Assembly (NCBI RefSeq): GCF_009762775.1
Contig: NZ_CP046401.1
Span: 6,088,001-6,152,000 of the forward strand
Length of the DNA: 64,000 nucleotides
Source: Maribellus comscasis
Lineage (GTDB): Bacteria; Bacteroidota; Bacteroidia; Bacteroidales; Prolixibacteraceae
Reading direction: 5' to 3'
The position numbers and the translations under genes were made by a program. Positions 37,530-46,148 of this stretch are shown here, piece by piece. How positions within the stretch are numbered: position 1 is the first letter of the stretch; each line of letters begins with the position of its first letter. Below the pieces are notes generated by a model. The model saw only the letters and a list, made by a program, of their open reading frames with translations. It searched no databases and had not been told where the DNA came from.

Positions 37530-37649
37530 TTACAATATAGTTTTAGCCGCAATTTTGCTCAAAAGTAGTCAGGAATCAGAAAGGAGGAGTATAATTGAAA
37601 GTTAAGTTTGAAAAAGTTAACAATGAATCTGTGGTTAATGTATTTTTGT

Positions 37650-37680
37650 AAAAATAAAAAGGGGAGCAATTCCCCTTTAA
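37650..37680 (-). terminator. Terminator after the NIPSNAP operon
   Basis: AAAGGGGA (37658-37665) pairs with TCCCCTTT (37671-37678). On the minus strand a T-rich tract follows. It lies directly after the stop at 37688. Confidence 0.7.
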
Positions 37681-37687
37681 TATTTTA

Positions 37688-38464
37688 TTATAACTGGCTA
37701 AAATCAGCCGGTATCAGAAATTTCTTTTTCACTTTGCTTACCGTATTGGCGTATTCAGGTTTATTTTTCATGGTGTTCCATTCCGGAGATCCTGAAAACT
37801 TTGCCCAGTTTGCAGTTCTTTCGTCCATGTCTTTGAACCAGAGCATGTAAGTAAGAGCAGGCATGTACTGTCCGGCCATTAACTGACCAAAGAACACAGG
37901 GTGAAGTCCAACTTTTTCAAACAGAGGCAACTCTTCATCATTAAACATTTTTACTTTTCGGATTCCGGCGTCCTCGTTGTAACTTTCATAGGTTCTCAGT
38001 TCAAAAAGTCCGCGGCTGCTGTCAGGCTGTTTTATCCTCGGAATAGCATCAAATGCTTCCATTAAAAATGTTTCGTAACGTACAAAAATCGGGTTGTCTG
38101 CCGGCAACTGGCTGTATTCTTTTGCCGCTTCTAAAAAAGCAGCATCTGATTTCATTGACTGCACGGCTTCATAATAGTCCATCGGGCTTTTGTGTGCATG
38201 CAAAATGTACATCACGGGCGGATCTTCCAGGCTATATTCGTTAAAGGCACCCACCTTTGCACCGCGTTTGTTTAAAAAAGGAATTACGGCTTCGGTGTAG
38301 TATTTTTTTAACTGGTTTCTCCCGCCTCCGCCAGTCAGCTGAAATACTTTGAGTTCGTAAAAATCTTTTTCTTCTCCGGAAATCGGTCTGGCATTTACAC
38401 TTGTTGCAGTAACAGCAGCTCCGGCAGCCAGGGCAGAGCTTTTAAGAAACGATCTTCTTTTCAT
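37688..38464 (-). CDS. NIPSNAP-family protein with Tat-like signal
   Basis: The 258-residue protein starts MKRRSFLKSSALAAGAAV, a twin-arginine (Tat)-type signal. Two NIPSNAP-like alpha-beta units follow (about 35-130 and 145-255, the second beginning FELRTYES). NIPSNAP proteins are small dimeric ferredoxin-like folds of unclear function. Export by Tat suggests folding before transport. Confidence 0.8.
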   Translation of the reverse strand: MKRRSFLKSSALAAGAAVTATSVNARPISGEEKDFYELKVFQLTGGGGRNQLKKYYTEAVIPFLNKRGAKVGAFNEYSLEDPPVMYILHAHKSPMDYYEAVQSMKSDAAFLEAAKEYSQLPADNPIFVRYETFLMEAFDAIPRIKQPDSSRGLFELRTYESYNEDAGIRKVKMFNDEELPLFEKVGLHPVFFGQLMAGQYMPALTYMLWFKDMDERTANWAKFSGSPEWNTMKNKPEYANTVSKVKKKFLIPADFSQL

Positions 38465-38468
38465 GTTT

Positions 38469-38984
38469 TTATTGATTTAGGTTTTCGTCTTCAATAACGG
38501 TTAATCCGGGGTAAAGAGAAAGCCTTTTAAACGCATCTGTATTGATTTCCAGCATTTCATCGTCTTCCTCTTCCGGAGTGTTGCTAAAATACACATTATA
38601 ATTGGCATTTACCGGTACAAGCATCGTACATTTTTGGTGTGGCGGAATACGGATATCCATAAAATCGCAAAAATTCTGTTCATCCCAGTATACATCAGTA
38701 AGCATGTTTACATAGATGGTGTCCTTTGTTGGGTTTACCAGTTTCAGCTTTTTAAATTCCTGTCCTTCCGGGTAAAATCCTGTGTCAACTTCTAATGTTG
38801 CCATTACAAACAGGGAGGCAATCATCAGACCGATGTCGCCAAATACATTTCCTGAGCGGTTTTTTCTTAGCTCTTTTTGGCGTTCACGGCTTTCTGTATC
38901 AAAAAAATACTTCTGCGATGCACATGATGTAAAAAGAATAAGGAAAGATAAAATAATAGAAATTGATTTTAGTTTTCTGGTCAT
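38469..38984 (-). CDS. Uncharacterised lipoprotein
   Basis: The 171-residue protein has a lipobox (LFTSC). The mature part begins ASQKYFFD. Past residue 60 it looks like a beta-sandwich. I do not recognise a family. It lies 4 nt upstream of the NIPSNAP gene and is probably co-transcribed. Confidence 0.65.
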   Translation of the reverse strand: MTRKLKSISIILSFLILFTSCASQKYFFDTESRERQKELRKNRSGNVFGDIGLMIASLFVMATLEVDTGFYPEGQEFKKLKLVNPTKDTIYVNMLTDVYWDEQNFCDFMDIRIPPHQKCTMLVPVNANYNVYFSNTPEEEDDEMLEINTDAFKRLSLYPGLTVIEDENLNQ

Positions 38985-39184
38985 TGTGGCTTATTTTTGT
39001 TTTTAAAAGTACAAATATTTGGAAAGAGTGGTTCTCATATTTCTGAAATGTTTGTCCGGTTTATACAGAAGAAAATGACAAATTAAATTAGTGGTACAAG
39101 TTTTGATTTTGTGTGTTACCGAAGAAACAAAAAACTTGGATACTTAAAAGATAATAATATCGTTTATAATAAAAATTACAAGTC

Positions 39185-39772
39185 ATGAAAAAATTAACAG
39201 TCGTAAGTTTATTATTACTTTTTGTTATTTCGGTTTCTGCTCAACCCATTTTTAATTTGGGATTGAAAGGAGGACTAAATAATTCAAAGGTTACTTTTAA
39301 AAAGAGTGAAATTAATTCTGAAACGATTACAAAGTATCATATTGGTGCTTTTGGGCGTGTTGGTGCCGGAAAGATTTTTGTTCAGCCGGAAGCGTATTTT
39401 AGTGCAAAAGGCGGTGAACTGGAAGGCGGAAATGTACTTGATGTTGCGTCAGAGTTTGACTTTAATACTCTAGATGTTCCTCTGTTGCTTGGAATCAAGA
39501 TAATTGATGGCGAAAAAGCCAATGTACGTTTGATGGGAGGCCCCGTCTTTAGTTTTTTAACTTCCAAGGATGTAGACGGTGATGAACTTTTGGATCCGGA
39601 ATATTACAAAGACCAGTATGTAGGTTTACAATATGGTATTGGTGCCGATATTTTTGGCTTCACACTGGATTTCCGTATGGAGAACAGCTCAAATATGTAT
39701 AAACATATGGATTCCGATTTGAATGCAAAAAATCAGACTTTTATGATTTCAGTAGGATATAAGATATTTTAA
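39185..39772 (+). CDS. Small outer-membrane beta-barrel protein (PorT-like family)
   Basis: The 195-residue protein has a signal peptide (ending near VSAQ). The body is a series of amphipathic beta strands with alternating glycine and aromatic residues (NLGLKGGLNNSKV, ISVGYKIF at the end). The aromatic C-terminal residue fits an outer-membrane barrel. It has its own terminator at 39795. Function unknown. Confidence 0.8.
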   Translation: MKKLTVVSLLLLFVISVSAQPIFNLGLKGGLNNSKVTFKKSEINSETITKYHIGAFGRVGAGKIFVQPEAYFSAKGGELEGGNVLDVASEFDFNTLDVPLLLGIKIIDGEKANVRLMGGPVFSFLTSKDVDGDELLDPEYYKDQYVGLQYGIGADIFGFTLDFRMENSSNMYKHMDSDLNAKNQTFMISVGYKIF

Positions 39773-39794
39773 AAAATAGCCTGAAAATAACCTG

Positions 39795-39828
39795 AAAAAC
39801 ACTTTCGTTTACGGAGGTGTTTTTTATT
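39795..39828 (+). terminator. Terminator of the outer-membrane barrel gene
   Basis: AAAAACAC (39795-39802) pairs with GTGTTTTT (39817-39824) around an inner TTCG/CGGA stem, with a T-run after it. It overlaps the stop of the convergent FGE gene. Confidence 0.7.
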
Positions 39829-40996
39829 TGGCCGAAACAACACATCTGAATCCTAAATGCGACATTCCTGAATCTTCTGTACTTTTCATCCGGGCGGCGG
39901 CACGATATCCCGAGCAATAAGAGTCGTTACACAAAAAAGAACCTCCTCTGATAACTCTTTTTCTGGCATTGGGCTCCATCGGGTCGTAACTTGTTTTTGG
40001 TCCGTCCGGATTATCGGCAACTTTTCCTGCATCAAAAGTTTTGTAGTACTCATGATGGTACAAATCGTGGCACCATTCCCACACATTTCCGGCCATGTCG
40101 TACAAGCCAAAATCATTGGGCTGGTATTGTTTTACAGGAGCGAGGTTCTCAAAGCCGTCAAATTGTGTGTTTAAAACCGGGAACTCACCATCCCAGCTGT
40201 TCGCTTTTGGCATTCCTTCCGAAACCAACTCAAAGCCCCAGGCATATACATAATCATCGTGACCACCACGAGCTGCATATTCCCATTCGGCCTCGGTGGG
40301 CAATCGTTTGCCGGCCCATTTGGCATATGCATTTGCGTCTTCCCAGCTTACGTGAACAACCGGGTAGTTTTCCAGGCCTTCGAGATTGCTATCCGGCCCA
40401 TGTGGATGTTTCCAGTCTGCACCTTTTATCCAGCTCCACCAGTTGGAGACATCATTTAAGTTTACCCTGTGCCCCGGAGGTGTAAAAACCAGGGAAGCAG
40501 CTTTTAACTGCTCATCATCCGGTTTGGGAGTTCCGGGCGGAAGTTGTTTTCTCATCTTTTCCCAGTCGATATCTTTTTCTGCTGTGGTAATGTATCCGGT
40601 TTCATCCACAAATTGTTTAAATTGTGCATTTGTAACCGGGTGCGGATCCATAAAAAATGATGAAATCTTTACCGGATGAACGGGATATTCGTCTTCCCGC
40701 GCAAAACGTGCATCACGCGCTCCCATATTAAATTCTCCACCGGGAATAAACAACATTCCTTCAAGATTGGGATTTTTTTCAATTATTGAATCAATATTGA
40801 TTTGAGATTCTGACCTTGTATTTGGAAGAGAAAATCTGTCGGGAACATTTATACAACAGTCTTCAATACTATCTGCCGAATTTGTTTCCACAGACGATTG
40901 ATTATTTTTTTCGGTTTGTGAATTATTTTTCTTTTGTCCGCAAAATTGAAATAGTAAAAGTACAGATAATGCCAAAAACAAAAATTTGCCTTTCAT
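39824..40996 (-). CDS. Exported lipoprotein formylglycine-generating enzyme (FGE)
   Basis: The 390-residue protein has a lipobox (LFQFCGQ), so it works outside the cytoplasm. The FGE-sulfatase domain (about 75-388) begins GGEFNMGARDARFA. Near the end it reads GGSFLCNDSYCSGYRAAAR then LGFRCV. The two cysteines in LCNDSYC align with the active-site pair of human SUMF1, so this is probably a true FGE and not just a lectin-like relative. It would oxidise the active-site Cys of sulfatases to formylglycine. The three sulfatases in this window have Cys-type sites. It overlaps the next gene by 4 nt. Confidence 0.88.
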   Translation of the reverse strand: MKGKFLFLALSVLLLFQFCGQKKNNSQTEKNNQSSVETNSADSIEDCCINVPDRFSLPNTRSESQINIDSIIEKNPNLEGMLFIPGGEFNMGARDARFAREDEYPVHPVKISSFFMDPHPVTNAQFKQFVDETGYITTAEKDIDWEKMRKQLPPGTPKPDDEQLKAASLVFTPPGHRVNLNDVSNWWSWIKGADWKHPHGPDSNLEGLENYPVVHVSWEDANAYAKWAGKRLPTEAEWEYAARGGHDDYVYAWGFELVSEGMPKANSWDGEFPVLNTQFDGFENLAPVKQYQPNDFGLYDMAGNVWEWCHDLYHHEYYKTFDAGKVADNPDGPKTSYDPMEPNARKRVIRGGSFLCNDSYCSGYRAAARMKSTEDSGMSHLGFRCVVSAK

Positions 40997-41250
40997 TTTG
41001 TAGTTGTTTTAGTTTTGAACCAGTTTTTGGGATTCAATTGTTTTTTGTATTTGGCAAATAATTCTTTTCCAACCAATAATCCTCCGCTCCAAAACACAAC
41101 TTCCATTAGCACTATACTTGTGGTTGAAAGTATAACTTTTGTTTTTGTTGGTAACTCGAATAAGGGGATAATAAAAGTGGCTCCGAAAAATACTCCGGAG
41201 AATATCATAAGGAAAATTCCAAGTTTAATTTGCCAGTTTTTTTTCTTCAT
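40993..41250 (-). CDS. Small two-helix membrane protein (transporter-suffix-like)
   Basis: The 85-residue protein has two membrane helices (about residues 9-30 and 42-62) and a basic tail. It resembles the small proteins annotated as transporter suffix domain. Overlap of 4 nt with the FGE gene suggests a shared transcript. Function unknown. Confidence 0.6.
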   Translation of the reverse strand: MKKKNWQIKLGIFLMIFSGVFFGATFIIPLFELPTKTKVILSTTSIVLMEVVFWSGGLLVGKELFAKYKKQLNPKNWFKTKTTTK

Positions 41251-41324
41251 GTTGAATGAAAACTTCTGTCATTCAAAACCAATAAACCGGCAAATTGTTT
41301 TTTTAACCAACGATTTTGGTTGTA

Positions 41325-42089
41325 TTAGTCGATTCGTTTGGCAGCCCAATTTACTGCATTTGTAATATGTTCAATAATTTTTTTGTCCTGAAAGGCTTCA
41401 TGCGTATGCCCAAAACCGGTATAAAATGAACGCACACCATTATTCTCCTGCCACCAGATAATCGGGTGATCTCCCATTTTCCAGTCGTTGTTGTTTGATT
41501 TTTTGATTGTACTTTCATCCAAAGAGGCAAGTACATGTACATTTTCTCTTGGATTTTCTTTAAAAGAATACCATTCATCAAACGTGGTGTACGATTTTAT
41601 TCCATTAAACGGTTGCATTGCCGGGTGGTTGTAGCTTTCAAAATTGATTGTTGCTTCCTGTGCCGGCGGGTGTGTTTTAAAATATGCACCAATCAGATTG
41701 CCGTAATACAACCAATCATACTCACAATCGGCGGCAGCGTGAATACCGACAAATCCTTTTCCCTTATCCATAAATTTTTTGAAAGCATCCTGTGCCTGTT
41801 CACTAAGTGCATCTCCCGAAGGATTCAAAAATACAATCGCATCAAAATCTTTTAAAACCGGATCGCTTAGCAGTTCTGCATTTTCAGTTGCTGTGATAAT
41901 CCAGTTTTGGGATTTGCTCTGGTCAACCAGCATCTTTAACCCTGATGAGATGGATTCATGCCGGAAACCTTCAGTTTTTGAAAACACAAGAATATGTGCT
42001 GCTTTCTCAAATTTCTGTTGGTTTTCCTGAGCACACGAAAGTAAAGTGACAAAAAGTAAAACTGCGGGGAAGAACAAAATCTTTTTCAT
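41325..42089 (-). CDS. ThuA-domain lipoprotein
   Basis: The 254-residue protein has a lipobox (LLSCAQ) and a ThuA (glutamine-amidotransferase-like) fold: VFSKTEGFRHESIS, FVGIHAAADC, and GHTHEAF at the end. ThuA proteins are linked to sugar use, but a catalytic role is unproven. In Bacteroidetes they often sit among carbohydrate genes. Confidence 0.85.
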   Translation of the reverse strand: MKKILFFPAVLLFVTLLSCAQENQQKFEKAAHILVFSKTEGFRHESISSGLKMLVDQSKSQNWIITATENAELLSDPVLKDFDAIVFLNPSGDALSEQAQDAFKKFMDKGKGFVGIHAAADCEYDWLYYGNLIGAYFKTHPPAQEATINFESYNHPAMQPFNGIKSYTTFDEWYSFKENPRENVHVLASLDESTIKKSNNNDWKMGDHPIIWWQENNGVRSFYTGFGHTHEAFQDKKIIEHITNAVNWAAKRID

Positions 42090-42148
42090 ACCAATGTAAG
42101 GTTTAGATTATACGACCCAAGTTAAACAAAAAGTTGCAATCAGTAAAG

Positions 42149-42784
42149 CTATACCCAACTTTCTTCCAGAACAGTGAAACTGTTGGGCCCCTCATTAAAA
42201 ATTAAATCTAAAATGCTAAGGTTGGGAAAAAAATCAAATTTTTCAGAAAATACCTGTGTGTATTTTTGCGGTTGGAACCTTACATCGGGTCGCTTGTTTT
42301 TGGGTGAAATTATTTCCCGGTAGTTCAACGCTGTTTCGGGAACACTTTCAAAATCGCTAGTCAAAACAGTTTCATTTTCAATGTCCAGAAGTTCATAAAG
42401 TGTTTCATGGAGTTTCATGTTTAACTCAAGCAGGTATTTTTCTTTTTTTTCAAAAAACGGGAAAATATCATCTTTAAAAAATTCAAAAAAAGGGGAGGAG
42501 TTGTATGCTGAAAAAATGGTTCGCCAGTGGTTGCGTTGCCAATCGACATCGTATGAAATTTTTAAATCTTTTATCAGTGTTTTTGGCCCGCGGCCCTTTA
42601 TTACGGGAATAACGAGTGGAATAGGACCATTTGCTCCTAAAATAACACACCGGTTTCTGTAGGTCTGTTTGGTGAAATTCTCAAATTGTTCGATATAAAC
42701 CGCCGGGTATTTTAAACACATTGAATAATATTGAACCGGAGCGAAGTAGGCTGTGCTTAATAATATGGCTTTATTGTCTTGCAT
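42149..42784 (-). CDS. WbqC-family protein
   Basis: The 211-residue cytoplasmic protein opens with STAYFAPVQYYSMC and continues YRNRCVILGANGPIPLVIPV, the WbqC family pattern. The family is tied to surface polysaccharide synthesis and its chemistry is not settled. In many Bacteroidetes this gene follows dapB and lepB. Here about 2.9 kb of GH105/CotH DNA lies between them. Confidence 0.85.
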   Translation of the reverse strand: MQDNKAILLSTAYFAPVQYYSMCLKYPAVYIEQFENFTKQTYRNRCVILGANGPIPLVIPVIKGRGPKTLIKDLKISYDVDWQRNHWRTIFSAYNSSPFFEFFKDDIFPFFEKKEKYLLELNMKLHETLYELLDIENETVLTSDFESVPETALNYREIISPKNKRPDVRFQPQKYTQVFSEKFDFFPNLSILDLIFNEGPNSFTVLEESWV

Positions 42785-42951
42785 GTATTAATTGTTTGAA
42801 CCGCGAAATTAATATTTAATCAACTAATTCCCCGTGACTTGCCATTGGAATTATCAACTTTAAGGATTTGCTTTATTTTCTACTCTTAAAGAGGGGCGTA
42901 GTTTGTTAATTTGTAATTGTATTTTAGAATAAGTGTGCAATTGTATTTTTA

Positions 42952-42959
42952 TATTTTTG
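42952..42959 (+). promoter_or_regulatory. -7 box for the GH105 gene
   Basis: TATTTTTG matches TAnnTTTG, 40 nt before the ATG at 43000. Confidence 0.45.
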
Positions 42960-42999
42960 TATCATTGTTCCGATTTAAGTCAACATTAAAACCTGTGTT

Positions 43000-44352
43000 A
43001 TGAAAAATCAAACGAAACTGATTATTATTTTTGTTGCCCTTTTTACTTTTTCAAATTTTACGTTTTCTCAAAAGATTAATGACTCGAATACTCCGCTGCA
43101 TTTGCTTCAGCCGGATTATGATACGCCTTACGGGAAACCTGAAGTGGAAAAAATAATTGAGGTTTTAGACCGTGTTTACAACTATCTGAATGAGAATACG
43201 CCAATAGAACTCATCGATAAAAATTCAAAAGTTGAAATTACCGATTTTTCCAAAATTGATAAAAATACGATTTTTCAACCCGGAGATTTTCGATTAATCA
43301 GTTACGAGTGGGGGGTTACTTATGCCGGGATGTTATTGGCTACTGAAACCTCCGGGGCTCCGAAATACGCAGGATATACAACAGAACGGCTGGAGTTTAT
43401 CGCAAAGTTGCGACCTTATTTTGCGGAACTTTACAAAAAGAATCCCGAAGACCGTACTGCATTGCACTCGGTTCTGTACCCGCATGCACTTGATGATGCC
43501 GGAGCAATGTGTGCAGCAATGATAAAAACACAACAGGCCGGGTTGGAAGCGGATTTGGATCCGATGATAAAAAATTATGTAGACTACATCATGAATAAAC
43601 AGTTCCGTCTTGAAGATGGAACTTTGGCTCGTAACCGACCACAACCCAATACCTTGTGGCTCGATGATTTGTTTATGAGTATTCCGGCGCTGGCACAAAT
43701 GGGAAAATACACGGGCGATTCAAAATACTTCGACGAAGCGGCGCGTCAAGTGTTGCTTTTTGCCAAACGTATGTTTAATTACGAAAAAGGTTTGTTTATG
43801 CACGGCTGGGTACAGGATATGGAAGAACACCCGCAGTTTCACTGGGCACGTGCCAATGGTTGGGCCGTAATGACCCTGGTGGAATTACTGGAAGTTTTAC
43901 CGGAAAATCATGCAGAATATCCGAAGATTTTGGATTTATTACAACGGCATATTCGAGGTTTGTGTAATTACCAGTCAGGAAAGGGATTCTGGCATCAGTT
44001 AATTGATCGGAATGATTCTTATCTGGAAACATCGGCAACAGCCATTTACACCTATTCAATAGCACGCGCCATCAACCGGGGCTATGTTGACGCAAAAGTG
44101 TACGGGCCCAAAATTTGTCTGGCCTGGAATGCCGTAACAACCCAGGTGAATAAACAAGGACAGGTGGAAGGAACCTGTGTGGGAACAGGAATGGGATTTG
44201 ACCCCGCTTTTTATTATTACCGCCCGGTAAATGTGTATGCGGCGCATGGTTACGGACCGGTTTTGCTGGCTGGCGCTGAAATGATTCAGCTGGTAAAAAC
44301 GCATAAAATTGAAATTAACGACAGCGCAATAATGTTTTATTCGGAAAATTAA
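43000..44352 (+). CDS. GH105 unsaturated glucuronyl/galacturonyl hydrolase
   Basis: The 450-residue exported protein (signal ending near TFSQ) has the (alpha/alpha)6-barrel family pattern of YteR/GH105. ALDDAGAM carries the expected catalytic Asp, and NTLWLDDLFMSIPALAQMG and HWARANGWAV line the active site. It cleaves the unsaturated sugar left by a pectin or glycan lyase. A short remnant resembling a rhamnogalacturonan acetylesterase follows, hinting at a lost pectin locus. Confidence 0.88.
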   Translation: MKNQTKLIIIFVALFTFSNFTFSQKINDSNTPLHLLQPDYDTPYGKPEVEKIIEVLDRVYNYLNENTPIELIDKNSKVEITDFSKIDKNTIFQPGDFRLISYEWGVTYAGMLLATETSGAPKYAGYTTERLEFIAKLRPYFAELYKKNPEDRTALHSVLYPHALDDAGAMCAAMIKTQQAGLEADLDPMIKNYVDYIMNKQFRLEDGTLARNRPQPNTLWLDDLFMSIPALAQMGKYTGDSKYFDEAARQVLLFAKRMFNYEKGLFMHGWVQDMEEHPQFHWARANGWAVMTLVELLEVLPENHAEYPKILDLLQRHIRGLCNYQSGKGFWHQLIDRNDSYLETSATAIYTYSIARAINRGYVDAKVYGPKICLAWNAVTTQVNKQGQVEGTCVGTGMGFDPAFYYYRPVNVYAAHGYGPVLLAGAEMIQLVKTHKIEINDSAIMFYSEN

Positions 44353-44365
44353 AAAAGCCCGAGAC

Positions 44366-44515
44366 CAGAAGTTTAACTTTGGCAACGAGGCAGAAAAAGA
44401 AGGATACCCAAAAGTAAGTTTCTGTATGCCTGTGTCCGGATATGGATTTACAAATACATCGCACCACTCTTTTTCTAATATTAAAGTGAGAGAGGGCGAT
44501 ACGGGGGCGACGCTT
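44366..44515 (+). pseudogene. Remnant resembling the N-terminus of a rhamnogalacturonan acetylesterase
   Basis: The frame reads KFNFGNEAEKEGYPKVSF and then GYGFTNTS. This fits the FxFG...GYxxV...GYGF start of rhamnogalacturonan acetylesterases. After that it runs into an unrelated GC-rich tract (about 44495-44570) that the family does not explain, and no SGNH block follows. There is no start codon. Family assignment is tentative. Confidence 0.35.
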
Positions 44516-44574
44516 CCATCGCGCGGTTCGCCGGATCGTTCCGCCGATAAAAGCGGAAGACAGCCACGCGTAAA

Positions 44575-45715
44575 TTATTTTACAATCACTTTTTGAGTGG
44601 ATATTTTCTCATCAACTCCTGTTGTTTTCAAAATATAGATTCCCCGGGAAAAAGCAGAAACATTTATTTGGAATGACTTTTTAAATACAGAAGGGGCTGC
44701 ATAAATTTGTCTTCCTGTAAAATCAAATATTTGCACTTGTTTGATGATGTCTTTTGCCAATACATTTATTTCTAAAGTGGCAGGATTGGGATAAACCATA
44801 AATGTTTCGCCCGAGGCCAGTTCTACAGGTGGTTCGCCGTTGCAATCCCCAGGCATGTTGTTGTCGAGCCAGTCGAGCCGTAAGGTAATCCAGTTTTTCA
44901 GCTTTTCAACTTCACCTTCAAATGTTTGTGGCTGCTCACCCACCTCGGGAGCTCCAACATTTATTCCCAGTATCTGGTATTTCCCGAAATGCCGGAGCTG
45001 TGCATTTTTTACCACGTTGTACAATGAATCGACCATTCCCAGAATATTTTCGTTGCTCAGCACCGTTTCACGCAGGTGGAAATACCGGCAATTTGTTTTC
45101 TGTCTGAAATAAAAGTCGTCAAACAGCTGAATCATCCATCCTGGTGATTTTACCCATGGATTACAGTCGTTTATTTTGTATGACCATCCGGAACCGTTAG
45201 TGGCTTTAAAAATAAAACATTCGTTGATGTTTTTCCACGCCCAGTCAAAATTCCACACCGGTCCGGCGGCGATGTTACCGTTTTTATCTTTGTGAAAATA
45301 GCGGCTCTTTTTAAAACCATCGTTATTCCGCGAGATTTCACTCACAATAAAATAGTCGATAAAACTCTCCACATCGATAAAATTGGGATAACCTTTTTGC
45401 AAATTTTTAAAATCCGGACCGTACAAAGCTGTCTCAAAAGAAGAGAGATAATTTTTTAAATAGTTTTTTTGCTGATAACTCAGTTCGTCCCAATCGGGGG
45501 CGTGGTATACAAAATGAACTTCAAACGCCGGATGGTCGATGGGAGAGTAGGGCGATTTCCAACTGTCGTTTTCATTCCGGTAATCAATTTTAAAAATATA
45601 GCCACCTGTCACTTCATCTCCGGCATTATCGTTGGGTTTTAGTTTGACAATATCAACACGATTTTTATCCTGTTTTATTTTTTCGGTAAGTATATAAATT
45701 CCTTCGTAGCTGTTG
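44575..45715 (-). pseudogene. CotH-kinase family protein with T9SS sorting domain, 5'-truncated
   Basis: The frame encodes the C-terminal half of a CotH-like spore-coat kinase family protein (NSYEGIYILTEKIK, GPVWNFDWAWKNI). A type IX secretion sorting domain follows (YPNPATLEINVLAKDI to KVIVK at the end). The family's N-terminal part and signal peptide are missing. Homology begins at about 45717, right at the stop codon of the lapA-like gene. The only upstream start (45762) lies inside that gene in another frame. A deletion or recombination at this point explains it best. Confidence 0.75.
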
Positions 45716-46069
45716 TTAATCTTTAAAAAAAGAATCATCATCGTCGTCGTCATCCAGTTCAATTCCCTCCGGATCGATTTCCTCTTCGGCTATTTTTCTT
45801 TTTTTCTGGTTCATTTCGTGCAGCTCTTTGAGTTCTGAATTAAACTTGATGAGTTTGTTGTATTCCTTTTTTAGTTTCCAGATTTTGGGATAAAAATAAA
45901 TAATGGCTAAAATGTATCCGATAACGATACATCCGATTAATACCAAAACAAGGGGCGCCTCTTTTATTTCCCAAAAGAAAACATTGATGGAGATTTCCAT
46001 GGAATTTTGTAACGTAAAAATAACCAGAAGAACAGCCAGTATAAGTAGAATAATGATTACAGCCTGCAT
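45716..46069 (-). CDS. LapA-domain inner-membrane protein
   Basis: The 117-residue protein has two membrane helices (about residues 3-22 and 38-60) and the LapA pattern (FTLQNSMEISINVFFWEIKEAPLVLVL). A coiled coil and a tail of seven aspartates follow. LapA-type proteins assist lipopolysaccharide assembly. It lies 79 nt downstream of lepB. Confidence 0.8.
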   Translation of the reverse strand: MQAVIIILLILAVLLVIFTLQNSMEISINVFFWEIKEAPLVLVLIGCIVIGYILAIIYFYPKIWKLKKEYNKLIKFNSELKELHEMNQKKRKIAEEEIDPEGIELDDDDDDDSFFKD

Positions 46070-46148
46070 TTTTCTTTTTATTTGTGAATATAAAAAAAGG
46101 ACAATAGTTTCCTATCATCCTTTAAACGAATAATTTATATTTTTTATT

